A stretch of DNA of 64,000 bases from Brachycybe producta (GCA_036925085.1 JAUPFP010000038.1:232001-296000), one strand, 5' to 3'; shown: positions 1-13,394, counted from the first letter of the stretch. Made by a program: numbers and translations. Notes: generated by a model from the sequence alone, not told the origin.

Positions 1-1383
1 TTTTCTCCATGAATTCGGAACTTTATGTGTAATTTCCACCCAAACTGTATCCCAGAAGTCTTTTTTTTTTACATAAAATTAAAGAGACAGGATTTTTTTC
101 GTGTTCCAAGATAAAAAATTATTATTCAATTCTAAAGGACCGAACCGAAAATATATTTCGTGTTATCCAATTTTCCGTGTTAAACAGTTTTCAATGGTCG
201 TATTAAAAACTCTCTATTCATTAATGAAGTAAAACCTAATTCCTTACTTCCTGCTTAACTCAACATTTATCCCATATTGTTCGAGCACCACGATTTAACC
301 CTCTTCAAGTCCGAAGAATAACACAATTAACATTATATAAAAAAGACAACTCTAGTAGGCCAACATTAGAAAACATCAGAAAACTTGGAAGTTTCGTAAA
401 AAGTTTTTTTTTTGTGTGGAAGTTATAAAATGAGTAGAAAAAGCAATACTTAAACCAAATCCGAACAAACTTACCACGTAAGCAGATCACGACACCGAAA
501 TACACCTGATAGTAAAAGTCTCTCTCAAACGCCTCAGTGATTTTCATTTCCAAGGGCAATGAACAGATCAATAACTTTCCTCCAGACTAAACACGTCCCA
601 GTGATCCCTTTTTTCTCTCTCGTTTGACTCAGCAATTTGCCTATTCAAGATCCAAAAGGTTTATAAGTTCGTTCGTACGACTCTGAGGGGGAAGAGATTT
701 CTTAACCTTGATATCACAGTTTCTAAATGTCACATAACCACAAAAAAACATAACAATGTTTCCTTTTTAAGATTTTTGCTTATAGAACATAAACGATCAG
801 ATTACCTTTAAGAAGCAACATGAGAGACAGTGTATTCACAACAGTAAATATGCAGGCATAAGGTATCAATATTTCTCTATCTCTCCAAATCAATGTTTAA
901 GTAACTAGAAATAGTGATTTCTATCCGCATAGTTGTGAATATGGTGACAGGTTCTCGTAATGTAGATTCCGGACTCCAGAATGAGCTGTCGAAGCCGCAC
1001 ATTCGTTTATGAACGAGATTATCATTCCATCACCAGCAAGTGAGTCAGTACCAAAAGGTAACTTCAGAATCTAGAGGTCCATAAAATGGTATAAATTCAA
1101 ACAAAACGCTATAAAATGAAAAAGTTATTCAAATTCTTGCAGTTTTACTTCTTTCTAGATCACGAAAATACAAAAGCCAAGCGAAACTGGATGTGTCACA
1201 AGCATCAAATACCAGTTCTGTAAGAAGCACGACTTTTGATAAACCTTTGGATCGTACAAACGAGTGGAATCAAACTCAGGACAGCAGTTTTTTGGGTAAA
1301 GATGGCGTTTGTATTGACCTATAAAACAAACTAATAAAAACTATAATAAATAAAGATATCTTATGAACACCTACTGTAATATC
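1..1383. other. AT-rich non-coding DNA, nothing recognised
   Basis: Open frames are at most 88 codons, minus strand, with low-complexity Phe/Leu/Lys composition typical of translated AT-rich DNA. No RNA gene, splice-bounded exon or terminal repeat was found. Confidence 0.6.
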
Positions 1384-1681
1384 CGAACTCTTTTGATTAT
1401 TCTGTCTTTCAGAAACAAAAGAGAAACTAGAAAGTGATTTAGAAACTAGAAGTTGTAGCTCAATCACATGAGCGTATTTTCATGTTGATATCTTTCAAAC
1501 TAAACTTTTTAAAGACAAATATTTTAAAATACCTTCTGCATAAAGTTAAGTCATTTTCAAATTCACATTAAAGTTTATTTTGAAAACTATTAACATTAAA
1601 AAAAAACTGACGTAATTTAGCTACACCTACCCTAGTTTCTCTTAATTTTGAACCTGAAAGACAGAATAATCAAGTGTCTGA
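1384..1681. mobile_element. Foldback MITE family A, copy 1
   Basis: About 300 bp with inverted ends: GATTATTCTGTCTTTCAG near the left edge and its reverse complement CTGAAAGACAGAATAATC at the right. Inside each end is a GAAACTAG motif and an arm reading like TCATGTTGATATCTTTCAAA. Further copies or arms lie at 8136, 10636, 12080, 20345, 47275, 52975 and 57655. No coding capacity, so non-autonomous. Confidence 0.7.
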
Positions 1682-2215
1682 AAAGCACTTTCATTATAAA
1701 AACACACCTTAACGCAACATAATTTTCCTAAAGGTTTCCAATGACCAACAAGTGACCACAGCTCGTCTCAAGTGCCAAATGTGTTTTTCTTTTATAAATG
1801 AAATCCATTTCCGGAACCAACATGCAAAAAAAAAACACATCACAGATGACCACAAATTTAGGATTTAAAAATTCACTAGAAGAAAACTTCGACCATAGGG
1901 TCAAATTGTTGCCTTGATTTGACAAAACAAATAAATAATATTAAATATATATATATATATAAATGCTTACCAAATAGTCCAAATAATCATCCAGAGTAAT
2001 TTATGCTGTCATCTTCAGTTCTAGTGTCAAGTAATTCATATACAGCACCACCTTTGATCCCTATTAGAATTAACAAATTACTGATTAAAAAAAAACATTA
2101 AGACGAGCAAAACGAAAATTGAAACAAGTGTAATTAATTATAAATAATACATTTTCAATTATTTTTTTATATTCACAGCCATATCTTTCAAAGTCATTGG
2201 CTGTATCCTGTTTGG
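1682..2215. other. AT-rich non-coding DNA
   Basis: A short (TA)n at about 1944-1961; nothing else recognised. Confidence 0.55.
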
Positions 2216-2459
2216 ACGATTCCGACTGGGACGATTGTAACTATGAAGACTCTAAGGGTTGGCGTTGGAGGCTAGCAGTAACGCGTGGAGGCAACGAAAT
2301 ATAAGTTATTTGCGCGACTGAGACAAGCACAGAACCAAATTAACATCCTCAACCAAAAGACAATAAACCGTTAAAAGAATTCCCTACCTCCACGTCACTG
2401 CTAGCCTCTAACTCCAACCCTTGACGTCATGATAGTTACAATCGTCCCAGTCGGAATGG
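2216..2459. mobile_element. Hairpin (foldback) element
   Basis: Two arms of about 75-80 bp are reverse complements with few differences: the left arm begins near ATTCCGACTGGGACGATTG and the right arm ends CAATCGTCCCAGTCGGAAT. The arms flank a loop of about 80 bp. Consistent with a MITE-type foldback; no TSD could be set. Confidence 0.65.
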
Positions 2460-3113
2460 CCCCACCAGGAGGGAACACACCAAGTCATCTATCATCTCTC
2501 TAACTCTTGTGTGAAGATCAACATTGGACTTCAAACCGTTGTATTTCAGTTCAACGGATGGTTTCATAAACACAGGAAGCGTTTTTACTTTTACAAATAA
2601 GGAAATATTTATTATATAAACAAAATTTGTTAATTAATTATAAACTGAGAATTTCAAGAAATGATGAATAAAAGTTTTATTTGAAGAAGAGAAAGTGAAT
2701 AATAAAATTTTTAAATTAGAACAAAAGTAACTCATACATAAGTTACTTACAGATGAACTTTATTTTTTTTTAAACTGAAACTGAGTTTAGATATTTACTT
2801 ATTTAAATACTTTATTAATATAATTAATTAGATATTTACTAATTAAATTATTAATTTTTTTAATTAATTTAAATGTAAAATAGTGGCAGAACGAAATCTT
2901 TATGGTAATTAGTCGTTTTCCTCGGTCAGAAATAAACAAATCAAATCAATTGCTATTAATGTGTGACTATTGTTTATTTTAATTATTTATTCACTCAACT
3001 TATTTTGTCAAAACCTATTATTATATGTTAACCCCCATATCAATTTCATTGTTCAATTCTTAGAAATGTTTCGTTGTTATTTCCATCTCCATCAGATTCT
3101 TTAGCTTTTAGGG
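2460..3113. other. AT-rich non-coding DNA
   Basis: Very AT-rich with short TTAATTAA-type palindromes; no gene seen. Confidence 0.55.
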
Positions 3114-3232
3114 TCTTATTCTTAATTATTACTAAGTCAAAGTTAATGCTAAACACATGAATTTTTCATAAAGTTTTATGTAAGAGGATGAGTGTAGCAC
3201 TAGCTCTGACTTAAAAACCATTAAGAATACCA
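3114..3232. repeat. Small palindromic repeat family D, copy 1
   Basis: About 120-bp hairpin with arms containing CTAAGTCAAAGTTAATGCTA and the matching reverse complement around TAGCACTAGCTCTGACTTA. Other copies are at 3896-4010, 25111-25233 and a partial at 41760-41845. Confidence 0.6.
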
Positions 3233-3239
3233 ACCCTAA

Positions 3240-3889
3240 AGCCCCTATCACACTAGCAACTTTTGATGCAATAAAACGTGCAATGTGACATGCAACTCCC
3301 TTGTTTATTGTGTGATATGACATGCAACTCGATAAAACTTTCCTTTTAACTAGTGTCAAACTCAGTCTCATTGAGTTGCACATGTTCAACTTTCAGAGAC
3401 TTTTCAAGTAATCTTTCTAACAAACAACCAATCAGGCCGTTTGCCGGAAATGACACATGTAACATTGAACGAATTCCCGGTTTCATGACTTCCGGTTTAT
3501 GAACTTCTTGTTAGTTGATCACAATATGGACACAAACCATGGGGGCAGACATTGAAGAAAATCATGTACGATTTTCACTAAGTTTCACAGCAGATCGTGT
3601 GGATGGAAAGTCATTTTACTTTTTAGCTGCATTTTACTGGATAATCCAGAATAGAATTGAAATTTTAAAATTGAGTAAAACGCGTATTAAAAGAAAAATG
3701 GCTTCCGATACCGTTCGAGATTCACCCGAATGTCGGCCCCTTGACATAAACAAAGTTTTGAAAACTTGATTGGGAACTAGGTTGCATAGTGTGATGATAG
3801 AAGTTTATGACAAAGTTCTAGTTGCAAGTCACATCACAGGTTGCATTGCAAGTTGAATTGCATTGGAGGTTGCTAGTGTGATAGGGGCT
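3240..3889. mobile_element. PIF/Harbinger-like element, 650 bp
   Basis: Perfect 22-bp terminal inverted repeats beginning AGCCCCTATCACACTAGCAA. Flanked by TAA on both sides (3237-3239 and 3890-3892), the TWA duplication expected of the PIF/Harbinger superfamily. An internal 84-codon frame at 3515-3769 has no motif I recognise, so the element is probably non-autonomous. It has inserted exactly between two family D hairpins. Confidence 0.75.
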
Positions 3890-3895
3890 TAACGC

Positions 3896-4010
3896 TCGTT
3901 TTCTTAATGACTGCTAAGTCAAAGATAGTGCTAAACTCACAAACTTTTAATAGAAAGTTTTCATGTAAAAGTTCTTGAGTTTCAGCACAAATTTTGACTT
4001 AAGAAATATA
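3896..4010. repeat. Small palindromic repeat family D, copy 2
   Basis: Same hairpin design as the copy at 3114-3232, with CTAAGTCAAAGATAGTGCTA and the inverse TTGACTTAAG at the other end. It lies directly downstream of the Harbinger-like element. Confidence 0.6.
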
Positions 4011-4017
4011 ATCATTT

Positions 4018-5598
4018 AGATGGCGCCACTAGCCCTCCCATAGAAATGTACTGACACCCTTCAACTCTTGACTAACCTTCTTCCTTTTTTTTACGTGGCA
4101 AACTTTTAATTGCAGTTCGCTTTTTCTACACGTGCTCTATTCACTTATATTGTGTTCTGGGTGTAAGTTTGTCACGTGGTGATAATTAAGGTTGTTTTGG
4201 ACGCTTTTAGAGCTAAAAGGCTGCATTCTATTTCAATTAATTGGCGACGAGTGTAGTTAGTTTGCCACCTATAGAGGTTGCAGACGCCATCTACCTTGCA
4301 TTTACACAAGTATTTTTCTATGGAGCCCTCTTAGCCAATCAGTTTCCGAGATACAAAATTACAAAAACATATAAATTATATTTTTTTTTCACCCTCCTTA
4401 CAACTAAAAAAAAAAGATGTCTTGGTTTTAAGAAGATAAAATAAAATAAAGAAATATGAATCAGTGAACTTATTTTTTTTTCCAAGCAGTTATAGTTGAA
4501 TGTCCTTGTGACATTGTAGACCCCTCCCCTCTTATAATCCAACCAACTTCCTGTCTCATTACGTATTCATTCATGAGAAAGATCACAACAACATCTTTTC
4601 ATAGAAAATTAAGTGAACACCAACAACCACCTCCTTCCTCTTTTTAGACCTACTTACTCCCCAATAATTCAACTATCCCGTCTTCAAATATCTATTTCAG
4701 GATTTATAACATTTGAAGATCATATCCAAGAAGCTATTATATCTCTGTTTACGTGATCTCAAATTGATCATAAATTCATAATAAAAGATGTTTACAAATT
4801 CATCACAGGAAGTTGCCTCCATACTAGAAAATATACTTTCATTTTACAAAAAAATATATATATATAATCAACAACAAACAAATCAAGACATAGTTACTTA
4901 TCCTGTATTTATTCTATTTTCAGTCATAATTATATTTATATTTTTAATTAAAATAAATAACATCATTGCTCAATATTATAATTTAATAATAGTGTGCAGT
5001 CAGTCAATGCAAAACGTTTATTTTTCAAAGAAAATACTTTTTTTCTTCTTCTAGCATGTAACTAACTTATTAAAATTGTTTAGATTACGAAAAAGCTGCA
5101 ACCAATTTAATAATAATTTATTATGTTTTGAAATAGCTAAAAAAAATCATAAATATAAAAGTTTTAACTTAAAAAAAAATTAAAAGTCTATCTATATTGT
5201 TTAAAATAATTTAAAAGTGTGAAAAAATTACGGCCATAATTTCTAAATGGTTACTTAAGAGGGCTCCATAGAAAAAATACTTGTGTAAATGGATGGTAGA
5301 TAGCGCCTGCAACCTCCATAGGTGGTCAACTACACACGTACCAATCAGGTGAAGTCGAATGCAGCCTTTTAGCGTCTAAAAGCGCCCAAAACAACCTTAA
5401 TTATTACCCATAACACAATATAAGTGAAGAGAGCACGTGTAGAAATAGCAATGACGCAATTAAAAGTTTGCCACGTGACAAAAAGGAAGAAGGTGGTGAG
5501 TCGGAGTTGAAGAGTGTCAATACATTTCTATGGGGGGAGGGCTAGTGGCGCCATCTAACACTCCACGAAAAAAAATAAATTATCTACTTGCATTTTTA
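4018..5598. mobile_element. Long-inverted-repeat element family C, copy 1
   Basis: Left arm 4018-4333 starts AGATGGCGCCACTAGCCCTC and ends near GAGCCCTCTTA. The right arm 5256-5556 is its diverged reverse complement, with about 40 more bp of similarity shared with the flank of copy 2. The arms enclose about 920 bp of AT-rich sequence without recognisable coding potential. A single arm of the same family, carrying two nested insertions, is at 45354-46810. Superfamily not assigned. Confidence 0.7.
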
Positions 5599-6540
5599 AA
5601 CTTAAAAACTCCCCCCTGAGACTTCTTATAGAGTTTTGTCTTGCGTTATGGTTTACGTTTAACTTTATTTTAAGCAACGTTTTGAAATCATGGGTTAGTC
5701 GTTAATTAAATTATGAATATAATTTTGGTAGTCAATGCAAACAGCAAGAGCACCCTCTCATTTACACCCAAAATGCATTACATTTTTCATGAAATCATAG
5801 TATGGTTAAGATTCAATAAAGAAAAAAAGAAAAACTTAAAAATAAACTTGAACCCTCTAAACAGGATTTCCAAAATATAAAACCTCCTACAACAGTAAAA
5901 CAGACTGTCTTCTCTTTGATGAAACCCAGTACAAAGGATTCAATTGGAAATTCAAATGAAAAGTTTAATACTTGAACTCTTGCCTAAATTCGCTTTTGAT
6001 TTTGTGTTTCATAAAGAATGTTGCGACATCTATGAGCCACAAACGAAAACATTAAAAAACCCTCCAAGTGTCTTGTGTGATTGCTAACCACCAAGGGGCA
6101 AAAAAAAAGCGCTCAATGAATAAAAGCGGATGGAATACGATTGAAAATCTTTTAGAATATCATCTTAGCAGAAAGAAAAAAAAATGAGCAAATGTTAGTA
6201 AACATATAAGAGACATGATGGAAAAATAATCAATAATATCAACTATTTCATCGAATTCTGTATAAATGTACAAATTACAACACAATTTTTTTTTTACAAA
6301 ATAAACCTCAAATATAAAAAAAAAAGCAAATTCAAAGAGTTGATTTCTCAATAATTTCAGGGTCCACCCCTCCCCCCATTTTATCCAACCCTTATATACT
6401 AACGAGTACCTTTAACATAGTTTCTCTTCTGTATATGGTCATGTTCTATGTGGAAATTCATGAATGACGCCTACGTCAATTGTGCTTCTGACGTAGAACG
6501 GCACAATCCCATGTTACCTTTGTGAACACAACCTTCAATA

Positions 6541-6582
<42 letters not shown>

Positions 6583-8035
6583 CTCTCTCTTTCTTTCTCT
6601 CTCTTTCTTTCATTCTGAAATTCTATTTAAAGCTGCACAATCAAAGGAATAATTTACAACAACAAGAAGAAAACTAAGAAAGAAAAAAAAAACACACCCA
6701 AACCACATGTTAATTCTATATAAAAAAAATGTTATTTATAGAACTTTTTCTGAAGAAAATAGTTGTTTTTACATCTATAAAACTACCAATTTAGATGAAA
6801 ATATATATATTACATTTATATGACAGCTGAACTTGATGGAAAAATCGATTACAAACAATTCAGTACGAATATTTTATAATAATAATGGAAGTATAAATTT
6901 AAAATTATTTTTTCACACCTATTCTTATTAAATTAAAATTCTATGAGAACAAACCAAAAAAAAAAAACTAACTTCAATTAGATTTTTTTTTAGATTAGAT
7001 TATTTTAAAACCTCAAAAATAAAATTCCTTTCAAATATATACAGCTATGTATAATATATTGTAACGTGGTTGCTATTAATTTATAGTAACCACGTTACAA
7101 TTAAATTTCATCAATTTCTGTTAATATTTCATGAAAATCTTTATTGAAATAAAAAATACATCTTTATGTAAAAAAAAGTGTCAATTTTATCTGAACAAGT
7201 TTTAATTATTTTTAAGGAGACTCACAATCTTTTTATCAGTTCTGAAAAATATTTAAAACACCCTGAAAATGACTAAATTGATATTAAGCTTTGTGAATTT
7301 TAAGGATTTTATTGTTAAAATGGCAACAATCTCGTAATACAATTCGAGTTAGTACAAAAATTAGGCTATTGTATACAAATTCTAATTAATAATTTAAAAA
7401 AAAATTAAGACAAAATTGAGAAATTTTTACATGAAGATGTTCTAAAATATATCTTACTTTTTGATGTCAAATAAAAAATTTCCTGAAATATTTACATAAA
7501 TTAATAAAAAATTATTAATAAAGTACAAAAACAATTATAATTGCATTTTGATTGCTAATTATTTTGTCCATAATCTTGTGTAAATATATTTCTGAATTCG
7601 ATCTGGTGATTTATTAACAATTTAATGATGTACATGAATAAAAATAAAAGGATTGGGTGAATGTCGCTATTGGAAGGAGATGAGGAAAAGAATTGGAAGT
7701 CAAAAAGTGTTACCTAGACATTAGGAAAATGCGGCAAAATTGCCCGCCCACATCAGTTTTAAGAGTAAAACAAACAAAAAAAAACCAACCACCCACATTC
7801 TCAGAAAACTGATTTTTAAAAATTGGAAATTCTCCGTTTACCCTTTTAACTACATTTTTAAAGTATACATTTGTAAATATATACAATAAAATTCCACTTT
7901 TTCGGGGGTGGTTAAAATAAAAGACTAGAAAACCTTCCCTCTTTAAAAATCTGTAACAGACATTCTTCCCAAGAGGCACTACATTTTTTTCCTCTTCACT
8001 TTGGTTAAAGGGTTAGGAAAGATATATATATATAT
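5599..8035. other. AT-rich non-coding DNA
   Basis: Contains a (CT)n/(CTTT)n microsatellite at about 6543-6611 and a short inverted repeat TAACGTGGTTGC/GTAACCACGTTA near 7061-7098. It ends in a (TA)n run at the assembly gap. Open frames are all under 90 codons and low-complexity. Confidence 0.55.
6543..6611 (+). repeat. (CT)n microsatellite
   Basis: Pure CT run followed by CTTT interruptions. Confidence 0.9.
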
Positions 8036-8135
8036 NNNNNNNNNNNNNNNNNNNNNNNNNNNNNNNNNNNNNNNNNNNNNNNNNNNNNNNNNNNNNNNNN
8101 NNNNNNNNNNNNNNNNNNNNNNNNNNNNNNNNNNN
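8036..8135. other. Assembly gap (100 N)
   Basis: Exactly 100 N, the usual placeholder for a gap of unknown size. A (TA)n run sits on its left edge and a family A foldback element on its right, so repeat content probably broke the assembly. Confidence 0.98.
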
Positions 8136-8456
8136 TGAAACAGAAAGACAAATTAATAAGAAAAATTATTTACCCGGTAATATGAAGAGAAACTTTAGTG
8201 TGTTTAAGAAACTAGAAGGGTAGCTCAAAAGTATTCTCATGTTGGTGGTTACCTTTTAAAATTAAGCTTTTTATATAAGTTTGAAAATGATCACACTTTT
8301 AATTTTTATCTATAAAAAGTTTATTTGAAAGATATCATTAACATGATAATTCCCTTAAAAAGTTATTAAGCTACCATTCTAGTTTCTAACACACTTTCTA
8401 GATTCCTCTTCATTTTTTTTTTCTTCTGCTCCTAAACGACAGAATAATAAAAGTTT
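8136..8456. mobile_element. Foldback MITE family A, copy 2 (left end in gap)
   Basis: Arms with GAAACTAGAAGGGTAGCTCA (left) and GCTACCATTCTAGTTTCTAA (right), separated by TTTATTTGAAAGATATCATT-type sequence. The left terminus is lost in the N gap. Confidence 0.7.
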
Positions 8457-10635
8457 GAAAAAAAACTCAAGTTAATTTTAAATCAACATCTTACAATATC
8501 AGGTTATTTAAATTGTAAGATGTTTTTATTAAACTAATATGAAATAGTTTAGAAATAAAAATACTATCTGTTAAAATAAAATAAAATATATTTTTATCTG
8601 TGAATAATTTACAGAAATATATTTTAATCGAAAATGATAACAATTTATGATAATTCTCAATCAATAACTAGTAGTAATTAAAATGATTTGAATCTGTTTT
8701 CATATCAACTTAACGTTTGGTCAAGATTATTTATATTATAATGAAACGCCTCATGATACAAATACATTAAAATATTTCACCTTTGAACTTTTAATATATT
8801 CCATACAATAAATGTGTACTAACTTTTCTGCACTCATTCATCTGTTACATATTACAGAAGAGAGAAAAAATCGATACTATATTCTAGGTATTACCAAGAT
8901 TATGTTTAGCGGGAATCAAAAATATGCGGTTCTTTTTTTTCTTCTTCTTATTTTCTACCTATCTGTCTCTCATTCTCTTTCTATCTCTCTCTCTCTCTCT
9001 CTCTCTAGAATATATTCCTTCAAAATGCATGTTTCTATACTCCTACTTAAAATATTAGAAAGTATAATCGACCTCTGACATTCTCTACTGAACGTTTGTT
9101 TATCATGTGTTTGTATCTTAAATACTTCATAATATATTAACAATAATCCTAGTTACTTTCTTTAAGAATAGAAGAAGAAATCTAAAAAGGTTAACCACAA
9201 TAAATTATCAAAGTGACCAAACCCCAACTAACTTATATTCATGTCATTAAAGAAGACTTTTTCAAGGTTTCTTCTTCTTCTTTTACACACATGTGTATGT
9301 TAATTATATGATGAACACACCTGTAGATTTAACCTACAGGTGGACACCCCCCACTATCACCACACCACACCACCACCAACACCAAAAACCACCACCACTC
9401 ACTAAAAATCCCATTCATTGAGCTCTCTCTCTCTCTCTCTCCTAACAACAAGTTGATGTATAAGAAAGATAATGTGGCTTGGCGTAGGAGGACAGAAAAC
9501 CAAATTAATTATTGAACCACTCAGAGCTTCTCAAACAACAAACCTCCCTTTTAATTTCTAAAACAAATCTAAAAAGTCTATCGCATTTAAGTAGTTAAAA
9601 TTTTCACACACACACATGCATTTCACTTAATAAAATACACATAATTACACACGCACTAACGAATCAATGAAAAATGATATCAAGTCACTAACAATGGGAA
9701 AAAAAAAACCCTTAAACAAGAAGAACATTCACAATTATTGTGAATACATAATTTAGAGAAGAAAAAAAAAAGCCAACTTAGTTGAAAACCACCCCCACTT
9801 TATAAATTCTCTCCATAGTGATGATGATAATGATGTCCATTAAGTAAGAAAACATTTTAGAAATTTCAAAGTTATATTTAAAGAAAATAAAATGTGGGAG
9901 TATAGATTGATATTAATTTATATATTTTATATATATCGAGAGAAGAATGAAAGTCCTGTGGCTATTATTATTATTATTATATACAAGTAGGCTCAGAAAA
10001 ATGTAGCAAGATTAACGTGGAGAGTGATAGTGTGGCTACTACGTAGGTGGATAGAAGGCGATAATCCGATTCATTCACAACTTTTTTTTGGGGGGGGGGG
10101 GGGAGAGGGTAGAGCTTAGGCCTAAAATTGATAAATAGCGCCATCTAGAAATTAATCAACTGTCCTAATTCCATCAAACCATTACATTAGGTATACGTGT
10201 GCATTTCATTGGAAGAATATGAGTTAGATTTTTTTTTTCTTCCTCCATTGGAGAGGTTTATAATGAATGACAAATGTCATTTCAGTTTTAATACTTGAGA
10301 CAATTTGTCAGAGAGTGATAAAAAATTAGATAAAGTGTGAAGTATGTTTCATCCAAATTATAATGCCAAATTCAGGGAGACATTTTTTTTATAATTCATA
10401 TCATTTACCTATTGATTCCTAAATAAAAAATACAACGTTCTTTAGGCTAATTATAAAGTAAAGTTAGTTAAGTTAGTAAAAGACTAGTTTGAAGAAAAAT
10501 AATTATTTTAATTAGTTGAAACACTTGAGATGAATAAATTAAAATCTAACGTAGAGGCTAAGAAACTATTTAGATAAGTTGAGACTGAAAGTCGATAAAG
10601 GTTTCGAATATAAGATTTTTTTTATGAACAGCTGA
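8457..10635. other. Non-coding DNA with microsatellites
   Basis: (CT)n near 8981-9005 and 9423-9441, CCA/CACCAC-rich sequence at 9350-9400, ATT repeats near 9966, and a 14-nt G run at 10090-10103. A short AGCGCCATCTAG sequence near 10137 resembles the end of family C. No gene seen. Confidence 0.55.
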
Positions 10636-10800
10636 TTTTTGAACTCTTGATTATTCTGGTTTTTGTTTATTTCCAGGAATAAGAAACTAGAAAGTGTTTT
10701 AGAAACTAGAAAGGTTTTACTTTAGGGTATTTTCATGTTAATATCTTTCAAAATAAACTTTTTATATAGACAAAAATTTAAAAAAATTGGTCATTTTCAA
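10636..10800. mobile_element. Foldback MITE family A, single arm
   Basis: Contains CTTGATTATTCTGG, GAAACTAGAAAG and TTCATGTTAATATCTTTCAA in the order of the left arm of the copy at 1384; the right arm is absent. Confidence 0.6.
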
Positions 10801-11071
10801 ATGTCTTGCATACACTGCTTCACTGCATACACTTGCTTCACTGAGAATGTATTACATCCAATACATGTACCTCTGTTATATTGTGTCTTAACTTCATTAC
10901 TTTTTGGCAATTTACTTCCCAATGCTGAATGAAATAAATCGATTTTTTACCTATAAAATCCTTCACCTTGATTTAAATTAAAAAACTCAACACTTTTGAG
11001 ATTAATAGATTTGAGATAAATACCACAAATTACTAAATTAAAACAACTTAATGATTTGTGAGTATTCATTC

Positions 11072-11916
11072 CAGGGTGGCAGTGATATAAATCACATTGG
11101 TTTAAATCAAATGATTTTTTTAAAAAAAAATTTACATTTATTTAAACATTAAAAATTATACAATAGAAAATAAAAATGTTCCTGGCATTTTTCTCTATGT
11201 TTATAAAAAATAAAGTCGGGTGGTAGTCCTTTTGTTAATGCATTATTTTTGGGAAGATATGCTTGAGGAAGTATACCCCAATTGACTGGTGGAAATCAGG
11301 GACAAATAACTGTAGATATAAATAGTAATAGTAATCTATTTAAGAACCTCAGAGGTAAAACCGTTTTAAGTCACCAAACCTAAATTTTACAGTGGAGTCA
11401 TTTGTAAGTTTTTTCTCTTCATTGAAGAAATAGGGACTTAACATGGTATACCACCAAGTAGCGGCCGATGTGTAAAACCGTGGACTTAACACTGTTTACC
11501 GCTGATAGAACTTGACAAGCTGTTTAAAAAACAAATTTTACATCTTATGAAGATGTAAATTCGTGTTTTTTTTTTTAAAAAAAAAGTGACTTAACACAGT
11601 TTACCTCTAAGGCACTGATTTGATTTGCTTTGGGAACTGAAAAGGCTGCAAAGCTCGTGTTTATGTTCAGAATGTTAAATTAAAAGTGCTTGAAACTTAT
11701 TATTTTAAAATTTGAATGTTTCATTAACATTTTTTTTATTATTTTGCAATTATTTTTACTAACAACTTAACAATTAACAATGTTATTACTACTCATTTTT
11801 GCAAACATCGTCATAAAAAATTAATATTTCCTATAAATGAAAAAAAAAAATCAAAAAATCTGATTTAAATAAAAAAAATAGATTATTTGATTTTAAAAAA
11901 AAAATCAGCCACCCTG
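11072..11916. mobile_element. hAT-like element with 8-bp TSD, 845 bp
   Basis: Starts CAGGGTGGCAGTGAT and ends ATCAGCCACCCTG. Flanked by a perfect 8-bp duplication ATTCATTC (11064-11071 and 11917-11924), diagnostic of hAT-type insertion. Sub-terminal GATTTAAAT-rich sequence; no transposase frame remains. Confidence 0.8.
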
Positions 11917-12079
11917 ATTCATTCGATGGTTCGTTATGTACAACGATATATACAAAACAAGTAATTTGTTAAATGAGTAAAAATGGTACTCTCCATTGAG
12001 TTTAAGTTGTTGTTTTTCGAACGGATAATCCGTAGTCTAACAAAAAATATATAAAATCAAATAACCACTATCCGAGGCA

Positions 12080-12175
12080 TCACTATGAGTTACCTTTCTA
12101 CTTTCTAAAACATTCAAGTTTCTCATTATTTTGGCTCTGAAAGACAGAATAATCAGTGTCCGAGTAGCGTTTACA
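12080..12175. mobile_element. Foldback MITE family A, right-arm fragment
   Basis: TTACCTTTCTACTTTCTAAA then CTGAAAGACAGAATAATCAG, matching the right end of the copy at 1384-1681. Confidence 0.55.
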
Positions 12176-13394
12176 TTTTACTATAAAAATTTGAGAAAAC
12201 CGAAAAACGACGAAAAAATTGTAAAGTTGAGTCACGTATTTAGTTTTAACTGAATTACCTTTTTATATATATAAAAACATTTTCTTTAATAAAATTTAAA
12301 AACCATTTAAAATATTTTATTGGTGTGCTGGATGTCATAAATTGAACTTAAAAAGTTAAAAGGCCAATTAAAAATAGGCGTATGATAAATGTGTGAATAA
12401 TATCACAAATTCACAGTAACTTATCAATAATCATAAACGAATTATCATAGCCGAATTAATTACTTTAACTTAATTTTTCAGATTAACCACACAGAGAACA
12501 CACCCACACACACCTACCTACCCACAAAAAAAAAAAATGCATGACGACCGCAAGTAAAATCAATGAAATGTAATGAAATGAAATTCAAACAAATAAGAAG
12601 AAAAAACCAGTTACACCCCCACAACTATTTGTTTAAAAAAAACCATACCAATTGAAATATATACAAAAAAAAAAGATGAAATCATATTATGGTCAGAATA
12701 TGATCATCATATGACCTTTAAAGAAATCCTGACCCTGTCTTAAAACTTACCATGGAAACATCAAAGTGATCCACATCATATTAAGAGAGAGAGAGAGAGA
12801 GAGAAGGTAAAAACTGGGCCACTAATGGACAGTGGTTAACTGAAGATTCAGAGGTAACCAGGTGTTGTTCGTCAGGTTCAAAACACATCCACACAACCTG
12901 CGGACAACGTTTCCATCGAGAATGCCAGAAATATCACCACTTCCTGAGAAACCAAAAAAACATAATAATGTATATAAGATGTTTTTTTTTTTGTTAAAAA
13001 TAAAAGATAAAATAATAAAGATTAAAAACAAAATTCTAATGTTTTCTTTTGATTATTCAATGTACTCTTTTTGTATGTATTATGATACTAAAATGTAACC
13101 TTTTTTGTTGAGAAAAAAAAAAGGAAAAACGAAAACAGGTAAACATTTCCGTTTGGAATTCACTATAAAAGCCATCCAAAAATAGAGACTTTTTGTATGT
13201 TATTGGCAAAACAATCAAGTTTTCTCTAGGGTTTTTTTTTTCTCAATACCATCATCGAAATCATTAAAATTGAGATAATTTTCCAGTGCCAATAAACAAC
13301 ACCACCAACAACAATAATTCAGTGTCAATCTCAGCTTGCAACATTTACAGTACACATGAACGGATATGAATATACACGTACGTATCTGTTTCTA
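12176..13394. other. Non-coding DNA
   Basis: (GA)n at 12786-12804, CACACACC-rich stretch near 12500, several poly(A) runs. Overlapping frames at 12822-13098 on both strands have no recognisable protein. Confidence 0.55.
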
